A stretch of 30,008 nucleotides of DNA. Source: CAZJGF01 sp964545665. Lineage in GTDB: Bacteria > Chloroflexota > Dehalococcoidia > GIF9 > AB-539-J10. Shown here piece by piece: positions 7,513 through 16,499 of this stretch (position 1 is the stretch's first letter; each line of letters begins with the position of its first letter). The stretch covers positions 1-30,008 of the forward strand of contig CAZJGF010000003.1 in assembly GCA_964545665.1 (NCBI GenBank). Direction: 5' to 3'. Position numbers and translations under genes: made by a program. The notes below the pieces were generated by a model that worked only from the letters and a program-made list of their open reading frames with translations, was not told the DNA's origin and searched no databases.

Positions 7513-8511
7513 ATGGCGAAGCGTGTTTTCTCTGGCTTCCGCCCCACAGGCAAGCAGCATATCGGTAATTACTTAGGAGCTGTGCGGAACTGGGTCTCCC
7601 TTCAGGACGAGTATGACTGCGTCTACTGCGTGGTGGATATTCATGCTCTTACTACGCTCGACAGCACGGAAATGCTTCGGGAAGATATTTACGAGATGGT
7701 GCTTGACTGGCTGGCGGCAGGCATTGACCCTCAGAAGAGCATTGTTTTCGTCCAATCTCACGTTCCTCAGGTAATGGAACTTCATACTTTGTTCAGTATG
7801 GTGACTCCGCTAAGCTGGTTGTTGCGTGTTCCTACGTTTAAGGAAAAAGTGAAGATGCAGCCACATAATGTTAATTACGGTCTGGTAGGTTACCCCGTTC
7901 TTATGACCGCCGATATTGCTCTTTATAAAGGGGAGGTTGTTCCTGTAGGTGAGGACCAACTGCCTCACCTTGAGCTGGCTCGTGAAATAGTGCGTCGCTT
8001 TAATTCTCTTTATGGATTCGTATTTCCCGAACCACAGGCAAAGCTTACCTCTTTTCCTTTGGTGTTGGGTTTGGATGGAGTGCAGAAGATGAGCAAGAGC
8101 TATAACAACCATATTGAGATAGCTGCGCCACCTCAAGAGATACTGGAGCGGGTTATGACTGCAGTTACAGACCCAGCTCGGAGGTATCGCTCTGACCCAG
8201 GACATCCTGAGGTGTGCAATATTTTCCGGCTGCATAAGTTTTTCACCCCTGAGCGTGTAGATGGGATTGCTTCTGAGTGTTGTCGTGCTGGCATTGGCTG
8301 TGTTGATTGCAAGAAGATACTGGCCCAAAGTATTGGCTCAACCTTGGAGCCTTTCCGGGAAAAGAGAGCCGCTATAGTAGTTAAACCAAATTATGTTGCT
8401 GAAGTTCTCGCTGAGGGGGCTCGTCGAGCTGAAGCTATAGCCAGGGAGACCATAGAAGAAGTCAAAGAGAAAATGAAGCTGCTTCAGCGTGCTAGACTGC
8501 CAATTCAGTAG
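7513..8511 (+). CDS. trpS: Tryptophanyl-tRNA synthetase
   Basis: Class I synthetase that charges tRNA-Trp. It begins MAKRVFSGFRPTGKQHIGN, carrying the HIGH-type motif HIGN; the second signature, KMSKS, appears in DGVQKMSKSYNNH. Between them VPVGEDQLPHLELAREI is typical of TrpS. I prefer the ATG at 7513 because TrpS proteins normally start a few residues before the SGxxPTG motif; an in-frame ATG at 7489 would add eight residues. Neither has a clear ribosome site. The 332-residue length is normal. The gene's last 20 nt overlap the end of a small convergent gene on the minus strand. Confidence 0.97.
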   Translation: MAKRVFSGFRPTGKQHIGNYLGAVRNWVSLQDEYDCVYCVVDIHALTTLDSTEMLREDIYEMVLDWLAAGIDPQKSIVFVQSHVPQVMELHTLFSMVTPLSWLLRVPTFKEKVKMQPHNVNYGLVGYPVLMTADIALYKGEVVPVGEDQLPHLELAREIVRRFNSLYGFVFPEPQAKLTSFPLVLGLDGVQKMSKSYNNHIEIAAPPQEILERVMTAVTDPARRYRSDPGHPEVCNIFRLHKFFTPERVDGIASECCRAGIGCVDCKKILAQSIGSTLEPFREKRAAIVVKPNYVAEVLAEGARRAEAIARETIEEVKEKMKLLQRARLPIQ

Positions 8512-8713
8512 CTGACCATTGATCATTCGTTTCATCGTAACACAACTCAAACGGTCTCCCATCTTCGGTAATGACTTTAAACAATCTTTTACCTGGCTCC
8601 TGCCACGCTTTTTCTATTTCTTTTACCTTATTATCCTTCTCCTGCCAGGCAAAAGATTGAGGCTCTTGGGCATAAGTATAGCCCGAGTAGCATTTCACTT
8701 GTACTATTGTCAT
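8492..8713 (-). CDS. Small conserved-looking protein translationally coupled to gatA
   Basis: 73 residues with no membrane helix or signal peptide. It opens [18 protein letters not shown] and ends with FELCYDETNDQWSATELAV. The pattern of aromatic residues, a central Trp (KAWQEPGKRLFKV) and a terminal beta-like LxYDExxxxW resembles small single-domain proteins of the DUF6504 type; I cannot confirm that. Its ATG overlaps the gatA stop by one base (TAATG), a classic coupling arrangement, so it is probably a real gene expressed with gatCA. Its 3' end overlaps the convergent trpS by 20 nt. Function unknown. Confidence 0.75.
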   Translation of the reverse strand: MTIVQVKCYSGYTYAQEPQSFAWQEKDNKVKEIEKAWQEPGKRLFKVITEDGRPFELCYDETNDQWSATELAV

Positions 8714-10173
8714 TATAACGGGGGCTTTCTCTTATGCCAGTCGGTTGCTTGCTCGTAGGCAAAGGCAATTCGCAATATCGTTCCTTCATCGAAAGGCTTG
8801 CCTATTATCTGCATACCTATAGGTAAGCCATCAGCAAAGCCAGCGGGAATGGAGATAGCTGGCACGCCAGCTATATTTATAGGTAAAGTGCAGACATCGC
8901 TTAAGTACATTTGCATTGGGTCTGCTAACTTTTCACCCAGTTTGAAAGCTACTGTCGGCGAAGTTGGAGTGACTAAAACATCGTATTTTTTGAATGCTTG
9001 GTCAAATTCTTGTCTTATCAAGGTGCGCACTTTCTGTGCCTTGAGGTAGTACGCCTCGTAGTAACCAGCGGACAGAGCGTAAGTGCCCAACATTATGCGT
9101 CTTTTGACCTCGATTCCAAAGCCAAGTTGACGCGTTTTTTCTGTTGCGTCTATTATGCTGCTGGCATTTGGTGCAGAGAAGCCATATTTCACCCCGTCAT
9201 AGCGAGCCAGGTTTGCTGAAGCCTCAGAGGGAGCGAGTATGTAATAGGCGGCTAAAGCATATTTGGTATGTGGCAAGGAGGCTTCCCAATCCACTTTGGC
9301 GCCCAGCTCCTCTAGCTTCCTTATAGCTACCTCCAAAGCCGTTCTCACTTCAGTTTGCATGCCTGCTACATAGTAGTCCTCAGGAATGCCAACTCTCAGC
9401 CCTTTGAGGTCGGGAATCAAGTGCTGGGTATAGTCTGGCACAGGATATTGAACCGTGGTCGAGTCCTTCGGGTCATGCCCAGCAATGGCTTTCATTACCA
9501 GGGCGCAGTCGGTGACATCCTTGGTCAGTGGGCCGATTTGGTCAAGTGAGCTGGCGAAGGCGACCAGGCCGAAGCGACTCACTCGACCATAGGTTGGTTT
9601 GAGACCGACTACACCGCATAGTGCCGCCGGTTGACGGACACTACCGCCGGTATCGGAGCCAAGAGCATAAATGGATTCATCGCTGGCCACGGCAGCGGCT
9701 GGGCCACCGCTGCTGCCCCCGGGCACACGGCTCAGGTCCCAGGGGTTATGGGTAGGGAAGAAGGCAGAGTGTTCTGTGGAAGAGCCCATGGCAAACTCAT
9801 CCATGTTTGATTTGCCCAGCATTACTGCCTTTTGTGCCTTCAGTTTCTCTATAACCGTGGCATCATAAGGAGGGACAAAATTTTCTAATATTTTTGAACA
9901 GCAGGTAGTTCGTATCCCTTTGGTGCATATGATGTCTTTGACCAGCACCGGTATGCCGGTCAAAGGTGCGATATCCCCATTCTCTACGCAATCGTCTATC
10001 TTTTCTGCTTGTTTCAATGCTGATTCGTCGGCGATAGTGACACAAGCATGCAGCTTGTCTTCTATTTGGGCGATACGCCTCAATACCGATTTGGTCAACT
10101 CAACGGAGGAGATTTTCCTCTGCTTTAGAAGCTCGTGTGCCTCATGAATGGTTAGCTGATATAACTCACTCAC
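8713..10173 (-). CDS. gatA: Asp-tRNA(Asn)/Glu-tRNA(Gln) amidotransferase subunit A
   Basis: The glutaminase subunit of the GatCAB complex. It releases ammonia from glutamine, which GatB uses to amidate misacylated Glu-tRNA(Gln) or Asp-tRNA(Asn). The 486-residue amidase-signature protein has the full catalytic triad: Lys79 (VLVKD), cis-Ser154 (PGGSSGG) and nucleophile Ser178 ([10 protein letters not shown]). The start is GTG; the ATG-like alternatives lie well inside the protein. gatC lies 89 nt upstream on the same strand. gatB is not in the window. The last base of its stop-start junction is shared with the 73-residue gene that follows. Confidence 0.98.
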   Translation of the reverse strand: MSELYQLTIHEAHELLKQRKISSVELTKSVLRRIAQIEDKLHACVTIADESALKQAEKIDDCVENGDIAPLTGIPVLVKDIICTKGIRTTCCSKILENFVPPYDATVIEKLKAQKAVMLGKSNMDEFAMGSSTEHSAFFPTHNPWDLSRVPGGSSGGPAAAVASDESIYALGSDTGGSVRQPAALCGVVGLKPTYGRVSRFGLVAFASSLDQIGPLTKDVTDCALVMKAIAGHDPKDSTTVQYPVPDYTQHLIPDLKGLRVGIPEDYYVAGMQTEVRTALEVAIRKLEELGAKVDWEASLPHTKYALAAYYILAPSEASANLARYDGVKYGFSAPNASSIIDATEKTRQLGFGIEVKRRIMLGTYALSAGYYEAYYLKAQKVRTLIRQEFDQAFKKYDVLVTPTSPTVAFKLGEKLADPMQMYLSDVCTLPINIAGVPAISIPAGFADGLPIGMQIIGKPFDEGTILRIAFAYEQATDWHKRKPPL

Positions 10174-10262
10174 TTATGTATTCACAGCCTCTCTTCAAGC
10201 CTGCTGTGCGTGATTATCTTGTGCCAATCGCCGCCGGTTTGCGTGTACATCTATAACTGCAC

Positions 10263-10550
10263 TTACTCCAATATTGCTTTTACTTTGAAGCAATTCTCTT
10301 CCTGTTGGGGAGCATTGGCTAGAATCTCATTTTGGGGATATGATTCAGCTACTTCATCCTCCCGGAAGATGTTTTGTAACGGGTTAGTTCGAGTTGTTGG
10401 TGGTATATGCGTTGTGTCTACCTGCTGAAGTATCTCGAAATTCTCCAGGATGTTAGATAGCTGGGGGCTGAAATTCTCAACTTCATCCTGGCTCAAAGCC
10501 AAACGAGCTAACCAAGCGATGTGCTTTACCTGTTGGTAACTTAGCTTCAT
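10263..10550 (-). CDS. gatC: Asp-tRNA(Asn)/Glu-tRNA(Gln) amidotransferase subunit C
   Basis: 95 residues, the usual size of GatC, which wraps around GatA and GatB and stabilises the complex. The N-terminus, VKHIAWLARLALSQDEVENF, is the typical VxxxAxLARLxLxxEE region. The C-terminus has the conserved ending DEVAES, LANAPQQEENCFKVKAILE. A ribosome site, AGAGGT, precedes the ATG. It heads a gatC-gatA-small-ORF unit from its own promoter. Confidence 0.97.
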   Translation of the reverse strand: MKLSYQQVKHIAWLARLALSQDEVENFSPQLSNILENFEILQQVDTTHIPPTTRTNPLQNIFREDEVAESYPQNEILANAPQQEENCFKVKAILE

Positions 10551-10570
10551 GTTACCTCTTCGATAGGTTG

Positions 10571-10600
10571 ATTATAGCATCTAGTTTTTCGAGGTGACAA
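10571..10600 (-). promoter_or_regulatory. Promoter of the gatC-gatA unit
   Basis: Reading the minus strand, TTGTCA (10600-10595) is followed after 18 nt by a perfect TATAAT (10576-10571). The start near 10564 leaves a leader of under 20 nt before gatC. It lies back to back with the promoter of the EF-G-like gene. Confidence 0.55.
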
Positions 10601-10603
10601 TTG

Positions 10604-10633
10604 TTGCTTATCCTCTGGGCGGCAGCTTATAAT
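10604..10633 (+). promoter_or_regulatory. Promoter of the EF-G-like gene
   Basis: TTGCTT (10604-10609), an 18-nt spacer and a perfect TATAAT (10628-10633). The -35 box lies only a few bases from that of the divergent gatC promoter, so the two units may compete for polymerase. Confidence 0.5.
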
Positions 10634-10686
10634 TGCAATGATACAGAGGGAAAAGCAGAGAAGCTGAAAAGAGAGGAAGGAATTGA

Positions 10687-12756
10687 ATGGTAGACTCATA
10701 TGAACCAGGCAAAATTCGTAATGTTGTGTTGTTAGCTCACTATGGTGCTGGCAAGACTTCCCTTGCTGAAGCGATGTTATTCACTTCAGGGGTCACCAAA
10801 AGGCTAGGTAGCGTTGATGATGGCACCAGCATATCCGATTATGAGCCTAGCGAAATAGAACGGCACATGAGCGTGAACCTGTCTGTGCTGCCGCAGGAGT
10901 GGAAGGAAAACAAATTAAACGTTATTGATACTCCTGGTTATGCTGATTTTGTTGGCGAGGTCAAGGCTGGTTTGCGTGTCAGCGATGGAGCAGTAATTCT
11001 AGTTTGTGCTGCTTCAGGGGTGGAAGTGGGCACAGAGCAGGTGTGGAGTTATGCCGAAAAGCTAAACCTTCCCCGCTTGGTATTCCTCAACAAGATGGAT
11101 CGGGATAACGCTGATTTCCTTCGTAGTTTGGAGGAAATCCAAGCTAAATTGTCAACAAGATGCTTACCAGTCCAACTACCCATAGGCTCCCAGAGTGGTT
11201 TTCAAGGCGCTGTGGACCTGGTGACTATGAAAGGCTATGCTAGCGCTGCTTCACAGGAATTAGAGTTATCTCCTTCTCTTTTAGAGCAAGCTAAATCTCA
11301 TCGAGAAAAGCTGGTCGAGGCTGTGGTTGAGATTGATGATGAACTGATTGCCAGATATCTGGAAGGCGAAGAGATAAGCAACGAGGAAATTTCCAGAGCC
11401 ATAAAACAATCAACCGCGTCAGGTAAATTAGTGCCCGTTTGTGTTGGTTCTGCTTTACATAATATCAGCGTTGGTTTATTACTTGATGCTATTTGTGGCT
11501 ATTTACCTTCGTCAGAGGAAAGGACTGTTGCTCTGGCGGTGCATTCGATATCGGAAGACAAAGAGGGGATTAAGGTAGATACCGGAGCGCCGTTAACCAG
11601 TCTTGTTTTCAAGACTAGTGCTGACCCGTTTACGGGCAAGATTAGCTATTTCCGGGTTTACTCAGGTGCTATCTTCAGTAATTCGCAGGCCTGGAATGCT
11701 AATAGAAATAGCATGGAACGTATTGGTCAGCTTTTTATCCCGATGGGCAAACAACAACAGCCTGTGAGCCAACTAGTCGCTGGAGATATTGGAGCAATAG
11801 CTAAATTAAGTTTGACTACCACCGGGGATACTCTTTGTGCTCATGAGCATCCTGTAATTTTGGAGGGCATCGATTTTCCTGAACCGCATTTCAGCATGGC
11901 GATTCAACCTGAAACGAAAGGCGATCTGGATAAGATGAGCACTGTCTTGCCCAGGATTTGTGAGGAGGATCCCTCTTTGAAAGTACGCCGCGAGCCCGAT
12001 ACTAGTGAGATTATTGTTTCTGGGATTGGTGATAGTCATTTAGAGATGGTTAAAGAAAGGATGCAACGCAAGTTTGGTGTGAAGGTGAGGCTAGAGCCAC
12101 CGCGGATTCCCTATAGGGAGACCATCACCGTGCCAGTTAAGGCGGAATATAAGCATAAGAAGCAGACCGGGGGGCATGGTCAATATGGACATGTCTTTTT
12201 GGAATTGGAGCCCTTGCCTCGAGGGGGCGGATTTGAGTTTGAGAAAAAAATTGTTGGAGGAGCTATACCCTCGAACTATATCCCTTCCGTGGAGAAGGGA
12301 GTTAATGAGACAAAACAGGAGGGTATGTTGGCTGGACATCCTGTGGTTGATGTAAAAGTGACGCTGTATGATGGCAGCTTTCATCCTGTAGATTCTTCGG
12401 ATATCGCGTTCAAGGTTGCTGGAGCTCAAGCCTTGAAGAAAGGGCTATCTCAGGGACAGCCTGTATTGCTTGAACCCATAATGGATATTGCTATCACTGT
12501 ACCCGAAGCATTAACTGGTGATATCATCGGTGACCTTAATTCCAAAAGGGGCCATGTGCTTGGTATGAATCCCGAAGGCAATAACAATGTCATTACAGCC
12601 CAGGCACCCTATGCTGAGCTGCTTCATTATGCTATAGATTTGAGGTCGATAACACAGGGCCGTGGCAGCTTCACTATGGAATCTAGCCACTATCAAGAGG
12701 TGCCACCCCAGATCAGCCAGAAAATTATTGCTGAGGCAAAGCAGAGCAAAGAATAG
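10687..12756 (+). CDS. Elongation factor G-like GTPase (EF-G paralogue)
   Basis: 689 residues with the five-domain plan of EF-G: a GTPase domain, a beta-barrel domain II, domain III around residues 395-475, a domain IV containing TGGHGQYGHV, and domain V with EALTGDIIGDLNSKRG. G motifs are AHYGAGKT (residues 17-24), DTPG and NKMD. Two departures from translational EF-G stand out. The P-loop has YGAGKTS instead of IDAGKTT, and the switch-I RGIT motif is replaced by RHMSV. These changes are typical of the EF-G2/EF-G-like subgroup, whose role (back-up translocase, ribosome rescue or regulation) is not settled. It stands alone here, without rpsL, rpsG or tuf, which supports a paralogue. The ribosome site is GAAGGAA. 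Confidence 0.93.
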   Translation: MVDSYEPGKIRNVVLLAHYGAGKTSLAEAMLFTSGVTKRLGSVDDGTSISDYEPSEIERHMSVNLSVLPQEWKENKLNVIDTPGYADFVGEVKAGLRVSDGAVILVCAASGVEVGTEQVWSYAEKLNLPRLVFLNKMDRDNADFLRSLEEIQAKLSTRCLPVQLPIGSQSGFQGAVDLVTMKGYASAASQELELSPSLLEQAKSHREKLVEAVVEIDDELIARYLEGEEISNEEISRAIKQSTASGKLVPVCVGSALHNISVGLLLDAICGYLPSSEERTVALAVHSISEDKEGIKVDTGAPLTSLVFKTSADPFTGKISYFRVYSGAIFSNSQAWNANRNSMERIGQLFIPMGKQQQPVSQLVAGDIGAIAKLSLTTTGDTLCAHEHPVILEGIDFPEPHFSMAIQPETKGDLDKMSTVLPRICEEDPSLKVRREPDTSEIIVSGIGDSHLEMVKERMQRKFGVKVRLEPPRIPYRETITVPVKAEYKHKKQTGGHGQYGHVFLELEPLPRGGGFEFEKKIVGGAIPSNYIPSVEKGVNETKQEGMLAGHPVVDVKVTLYDGSFHPVDSSDIAFKVAGAQALKKGLSQGQPVLLEPIMDIAITVPEALTGDIIGDLNSKRGHVLGMNPEGNNNVITAQAPYAELLHYAIDLRSITQGRGSFTMESSHYQEVPPQISQKIIAEAKQSKE

Positions 12757-12760
12757 CTTC

Positions 12761-13762
12761 TTACTTGGTCAGCAAATCCTGTAGTTTTTGGGTAAAGGCG
12801 GGCATTACTTCTTCGTAACGGCCGATTACCCCGAATTCCGCTTCCCTAAATATGTTTGCCTCTGGGTCTTTGTTAATGGCTACTAGGGTTTTTGAGCCAG
12901 AGCAACCGGCTATATGTTGGCTAGCCCCAGATATGGCTATAGCAATGTAAAGATCTGGAGCAACAATCTTGCCTGTCAGGCCAATGTGCATCGCTTCAGG
13001 CACCCAGCCATGATCAGCGGGTGGGCGTGTGGCTCCTACCGCGCCATGGAGTAAGTCGGCTAGCTCCTTTAGAGTAGTCTTGAAAGGCTCTGGACCACCA
13101 ATGCCTCTGCCTCCACTGACTATCACTGGGGCATCCTCAAGCTTAAGGCCAGCTACCTCTTCCCTTACCTTTTCTACTATCTTTGTCTTTATAGCTGACG
13201 TGTCTATTTCAACCTTCGTTGGTATAACTTCACCTTTTCTTGAGCTATCCCGTTCTATTGGTGACATTGCCTTTGCTCTAATAGTAACTATCTGGGGCAT
13301 GATGTCGCAGGTAAATATAGCTTGGGCGTTACCTCCGTATACGGGTTTCGTTTGCTGAAGCAGCTTTGTCTCTGGGTCTATGCTTAGTTCAATACAGTCT
13401 GTTGATAAGCCGGTTTTCAGTCTAAAGGCGAGCCGGGGAGCCAAATCCCTACCTATAGATGTTTGGCCCATAAGTATGATTCGAGGCGAGGTCTCCCTAG
13501 CTAGCTTCTCGGCAACTTGAATATGAGCATCTCCTTGGTACTCCTTGAGTAAAGGGTCTTCTACAGTGTAGACTCTATCAGCCCCAAAAGCGATTGCTTC
13601 TTTTGGGCCGTCGCCAACCGCGTCGCTAGCCAACACGCAGGACAAATCTTCGCTGAGTTCGTTGGCAAGACTTCGGCCACATCCTAGTAATTCAATAGTG
13701 ATAGAGGGTAACTTTCCCTCAATTAACTCGCCATAGACTATTACACCTTTATATTCAGCCAT
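12761..13762 (-). CDS. etfA: Electron transfer flavoprotein alpha subunit
   Basis: 333 residues, the FAD-binding large subunit of ETF, a soluble carrier between acyl-CoA dehydrogenase-type flavoenzymes and a membrane or bifurcating partner. The C-terminal FAD domain is clear: [11 protein letters not shown], then [21 protein letters not shown], then [20 protein letters not shown]. It follows etfB by 16 nt with a GGGGG ribosome site. Its stop lies 4 nt from that of the convergent EF-G-like gene, leaving no room for a normal terminator. Whether this ETF bifurcates electrons cannot be decided; no dehydrogenase or quinone oxidoreductase gene is adjacent. Confidence 0.97.
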   Translation of the reverse strand: MAEYKGVIVYGELIEGKLPSITIELLGCGRSLANELSEDLSCVLASDAVGDGPKEAIAFGADRVYTVEDPLLKEYQGDAHIQVAEKLARETSPRIILMGQTSIGRDLAPRLAFRLKTGLSTDCIELSIDPETKLLQQTKPVYGGNAQAIFTCDIMPQIVTIRAKAMSPIERDSSRKGEVIPTKVEIDTSAIKTKIVEKVREEVAGLKLEDAPVIVSGGRGIGGPEPFKTTLKELADLLHGAVGATRPPADHGWVPEAMHIGLTGKIVAPDLYIAIAISGASQHIAGCSGSKTLVAINKDPEANIFREAEFGVIGRYEEVMPAFTQKLQDLLTK

Positions 13763-13778
13763 TATTGCCCCCTCGACG

Positions 13779-14588
13779 TTAAAGTATTTTTGCTTCTCTA
13801 AGTCTTACAGCTAAGTTAGCACCAGCCTCTGCAGGGCTTTCCCCTTCGATCATCTCGCATTTGGCTTCTTTGACTGGTTGGAAAAGTCTGGCTAGCTTGG
13901 CAATCCTTCCAGCAGCACCAACCTGCGAAGGCTCAAGTCCTATATCGGCTGGTTTCCACACGGTGGGTTGTTTCTTAGCTGCTGCCATAATTCCTTTCAG
14001 GGCAGCATAGCGCAAACTACCCAATTCGCTTGTCACCGTGATCACCGCAGGAAGATTTACTTCGATGACTTGATAGCCATCAGGGACGACCTGCTCTATC
14101 CTAGCTTTTCCATCAGTTACCTCTACTTTTCGAGCTAAGGTTACCGCGGGAATTCCTAGAATCTCGGCTATGCCTAAGCCAACTTGCCCAGCATCCCAGT
14201 CGGAAGATTCTCTACCGCAGAAAATAAGGTCGTACTCCCCAACTTTCTTGATCGCCATTGCCAGAGCATAGGCAATTGACCAACTGTCACCCTCCTCAAA
14301 GGCAGCATCCTCCAGAAGGATAAGCTCGTCACCTCCTACAGCCAAAGTCTTTTTTATCACATCACGGACTATGTTATTACCCAGGCTAAGCACTGTGATC
14401 TTTCCGCCTGCCCTATCTTTGATTTTCAGGGCAGCCTCCAGGGCAAATTCATCATACTGGCCGATCACTGGCTTCATATCTGGTGGCAAGCTCAGTTTAT
14501 TAGCTGCTGTGTCAACCTTGAACACCGATGGTGGTGCTTCAGGATCAGGCACTTGCTTGCAGCAGACAATCATATTCATATCTGGCAT
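13779..14588 (-). CDS. etfB: Electron transfer flavoprotein beta subunit
   Basis: 269 residues from the ATG at 14588, which sits 7 nt after GGAGG; the GTG one codon earlier is less likely. It begins MPDMNMIVCCKQVPDPEAPP, the CxKxVPD opening typical of EtfB, and has the nucleotide-binding segment LIFCGRESSDWDAGQVGLGIAEILG. The beta subunit binds AMP (or a second FAD in bifurcating types) and forms the heterodimer with EtfA, encoded directly downstream. The pair probably has its own promoter overlapping the end of gltX. Confidence 0.97.
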   Translation of the reverse strand: MPDMNMIVCCKQVPDPEAPPSVFKVDTAANKLSLPPDMKPVIGQYDEFALEAALKIKDRAGGKITVLSLGNNIVRDVIKKTLAVGGDELILLEDAAFEEGDSWSIAYALAMAIKKVGEYDLIFCGRESSDWDAGQVGLGIAEILGIPAVTLARKVEVTDGKARIEQVVPDGYQVIEVNLPAVITVTSELGSLRYAALKGIMAAAKKQPTVWKPADIGLEPSQVGAAGRIAKLARLFQPVKEAKCEMIEGESPAEAGANLAVRLREAKIL

Positions 14589-14624
14589 CACCAGGCCTCC
14601 TTAACTATAAATCTCCAAACGGTA

Positions 14625-14653
14625 AAGATATACTAAAAATTGACCTCTGTCAA
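14625..14653 (-). promoter_or_regulatory. Candidate promoter for etfBA
   Basis: On the minus strand a consensus TTGACA (14653-14648) overlaps the gltX stop codon. TATCTT (14630-14625) follows after 17 nt. Transcription would start about 30 nt before the etfB ATG. Confidence 0.5.
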
Positions 14654-16125
14654 TCAGTTGACAACCTTTGCCAGGCGGCAGCAAGCCTGGTAAGGCATCT
14701 CTCTCTGCCCAATACCGCCATAGTCTGAAATAAGGGTGGTGCTGCAGTGCGCCCTGTGATGGCCACGCGTAGTAAGCCAAAGAAGCTCCCCGTGCTTAGA
14801 CTTAATTCTGCTGCCAGTGGGCGAAGAGTGTCTTCCAATGAGCTGGCGTCCCAGGTTTTTACGTTTTCCAGTCTTTGTATTGCAGTCTGGATAACATTGG
14901 CAGCTGATTTACTGTCTATTCCTTTGGCTAGAAGCAAGCTGGTGTCGTAGTTCAACTTATCGAGGAAGAAGAAGTCAGCAAGTTGGGGAATCTCCCCCAA
15001 GGTCTTAGCGCGTTCCTGAAGCAACGGCGTGATTTGGCGGGCGTAGTCCATATCTAGTGGGCGTCTTACTGAAGACGGCAAATCCCTATCTAGGAACGCG
15101 GTAGCCTGGCGGCTGAATTCCGTTGGGCTCAATCGTCGCAGGTAAACTCCGTTTATCCATTCCAGTTTAGGTCTATCAAAGATAGCTGCAGTTTTACTTA
15201 TTCTTTCCAGGGAGAAGTGCTCTATTAGTTCTTCTCGGCTTAGCAACTCGGTTCTATCATCAAACGACCAGCCCAGCAACGCCAGGAAGTTAAACATTGC
15301 TTCAGGGAGGTAGCCTTGGTCTCTATATTCACTAATGGTGGTGGCACCATGCCGCTTGGAGAGTTTGGACCTATCAGAACCAAGTATCATCGGCAGATGA
15401 GCGAATTGTGGAGGTTGCCAATTTAAAGCCTGATAAAGCAGTATGTGACGAGGAGTACTGGAGATCCATTCATCTGCCCTGAGGACATGAGAGATAGCCA
15501 TTAGGTGGTCATCCACTATATTGGCCAGGTGATATGTTGGATAGCCATCGGATTTAAGCAGGATGAAATCGTTCAAAGTGCTATTTTTGAAAGTTACTTG
15601 CCCCCGGATTAAGTCATGAAATGCGGTTTCGCCCGCCAACGGTGTTTTAAAGCGAACTACGGGAGTAATGCCAGTTGCCTCCAGCTGGGTCCTCTCCTGC
15701 TGCGTTAAACGTCGGCAATGGCCGTCATATTTTGGCGGCTGTTTTCGTTTCATTTGCTCCTGGCGCATCATCTCCAGGCGCTCAGGGGAGCAATAGCATG
15801 GGTAAGCGTGATCTTCCTTAAGCAACCTGTTCGAAACTTCGTGGTAAAAATTCGAGCGTTGTGATTGAAGATAGGGACCTTCATCCCAGTCTAGCCCAAG
15901 CCACCGTAAGCTGCTCAGTATAGCTTCCGCTGCTCCTTCTACTTTTCGGGCGATGTCGGTGTCTTCAATGCGTAAGATAAATTTGCCGCTGTGATGGCGA
16001 GCAAAAAGCCAATTGAATAGGGCAGTCCTTATGTTGCCTAAGTGTGGATAGCCTGTCGGGCTGGGGGCAAAGCGGACCCTGATTGGTTTCTCTGACTCAG
16101 ATCCCATAACTGTATAGTGTGGCAC
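14650..16125 (-). CDS. gltX: Glutamyl-tRNA synthetase
   Basis: Class Ic synthetase of 491 residues. The HIGH-type motif is in FAPSPTGYPHLGNIRTALFNW and the KMSKS-type motif in SDRSKLSKRHGATTISEY. LRIEDTD near residue 53 is typical. The C-terminal anticodon-binding domain is complete. With GatCA in the same window, it probably also charges tRNA(Gln) with Glu as a non-discriminating enzyme; this is inference, since no GlnRS information is available. The start is uncertain: GTG at 16125, or ATG seven codons later at 16107; neither has a strong ribosome site. It follows a small coiled-coil gene, probably in one operon. Confidence 0.97.
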   Translation of the reverse strand: MPHYTVMGSESEKPIRVRFAPSPTGYPHLGNIRTALFNWLFARHHSGKFILRIEDTDIARKVEGAAEAILSSLRWLGLDWDEGPYLQSQRSNFYHEVSNRLLKEDHAYPCYCSPERLEMMRQEQMKRKQPPKYDGHCRRLTQQERTQLEATGITPVVRFKTPLAGETAFHDLIRGQVTFKNSTLNDFILLKSDGYPTYHLANIVDDHLMAISHVLRADEWISSTPRHILLYQALNWQPPQFAHLPMILGSDRSKLSKRHGATTISEYRDQGYLPEAMFNFLALLGWSFDDRTELLSREELIEHFSLERISKTAAIFDRPKLEWINGVYLRRLSPTEFSRQATAFLDRDLPSSVRRPLDMDYARQITPLLQERAKTLGEIPQLADFFFLDKLNYDTSLLLAKGIDSKSAANVIQTAIQRLENVKTWDASSLEDTLRPLAAELSLSTGSFFGLLRVAITGRTAAPPLFQTMAVLGRERCLTRLAAAWQRLSTD

Positions 16126-16171
16126 ATTTGGCCGGTAATATCACCAGGAGCGGAGACGGGATCAAGGAATG

Positions 16172-16432
16172 CTATTTAGAGAGTACTTTTTGCAGACTTT
16201 TTAGCTGCTCTAAGTGTTTCTTAAGTCTCTGGACAAGCTGTTCTGCCTGTCTTAAGGCATTGTCGGTGTCTTCTAGCTCAGTAGTTATCTCGAACAAGAG
16301 CCGACTTTGCTGCTCAGTCAAGCTAGCTTCAAAACAGGCCAGATCTTCCATTCTGTTTTCGCCCAGCAGTTGTGATAGCAGTTTACCTTCCCTCTGCATT
16401 TGTTCAGTAGCAAGTTGCTCTAAAGATTTCAA
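16172..16432 (-). CDS. Small coiled-coil protein upstream of gltX
   Basis: 86 residues, almost wholly helical and charged, rich in Gln, Glu and Leu (EQLVQRLKKHLEQLKSLQKVL at the end), with no membrane helix. This suggests a coiled coil. The start is a TTG just after an in-frame stop, with GGA about 11 nt upstream. A promoter lies 35-63 nt before it, and gltX follows after 46 nt. I recognise no family. Its gene-like setting supports a real gene of unknown role. Confidence 0.65.
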   Translation of the reverse strand: MKSLEQLATEQMQREGKLLSQLLGENRMEDLACFEASLTEQQSRLLFEITTELEDTDNALRQAEQLVQRLKKHLEQLKSLQKVLSK

Positions 16433-16466
16433 GCTCTCGCATCCTTTCTACTTAGCTTTCTGTGCG

Positions 16467-16495
16467 AATATAGCATGTCTTGCATCTTTGGGCAA
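16467..16495 (-). promoter_or_regulatory. Candidate promoter for the coiled-coil gene and gltX
   Basis: TTGCCC (16495-16490), 17 nt, then TATATT (16472-16467) on the minus strand. It lies in the 67-nt gap after the pseudouridine synthase gene, so gltX need not depend on the lspA unit. Confidence 0.45.
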
Positions 16496-16499
16496 GCCC

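Noticed and set aside
7810..8328. A 172-codon minus-strand frame opposite trpS
   Set aside because: A shadow of the trpS coding frame, without domains or start signals.
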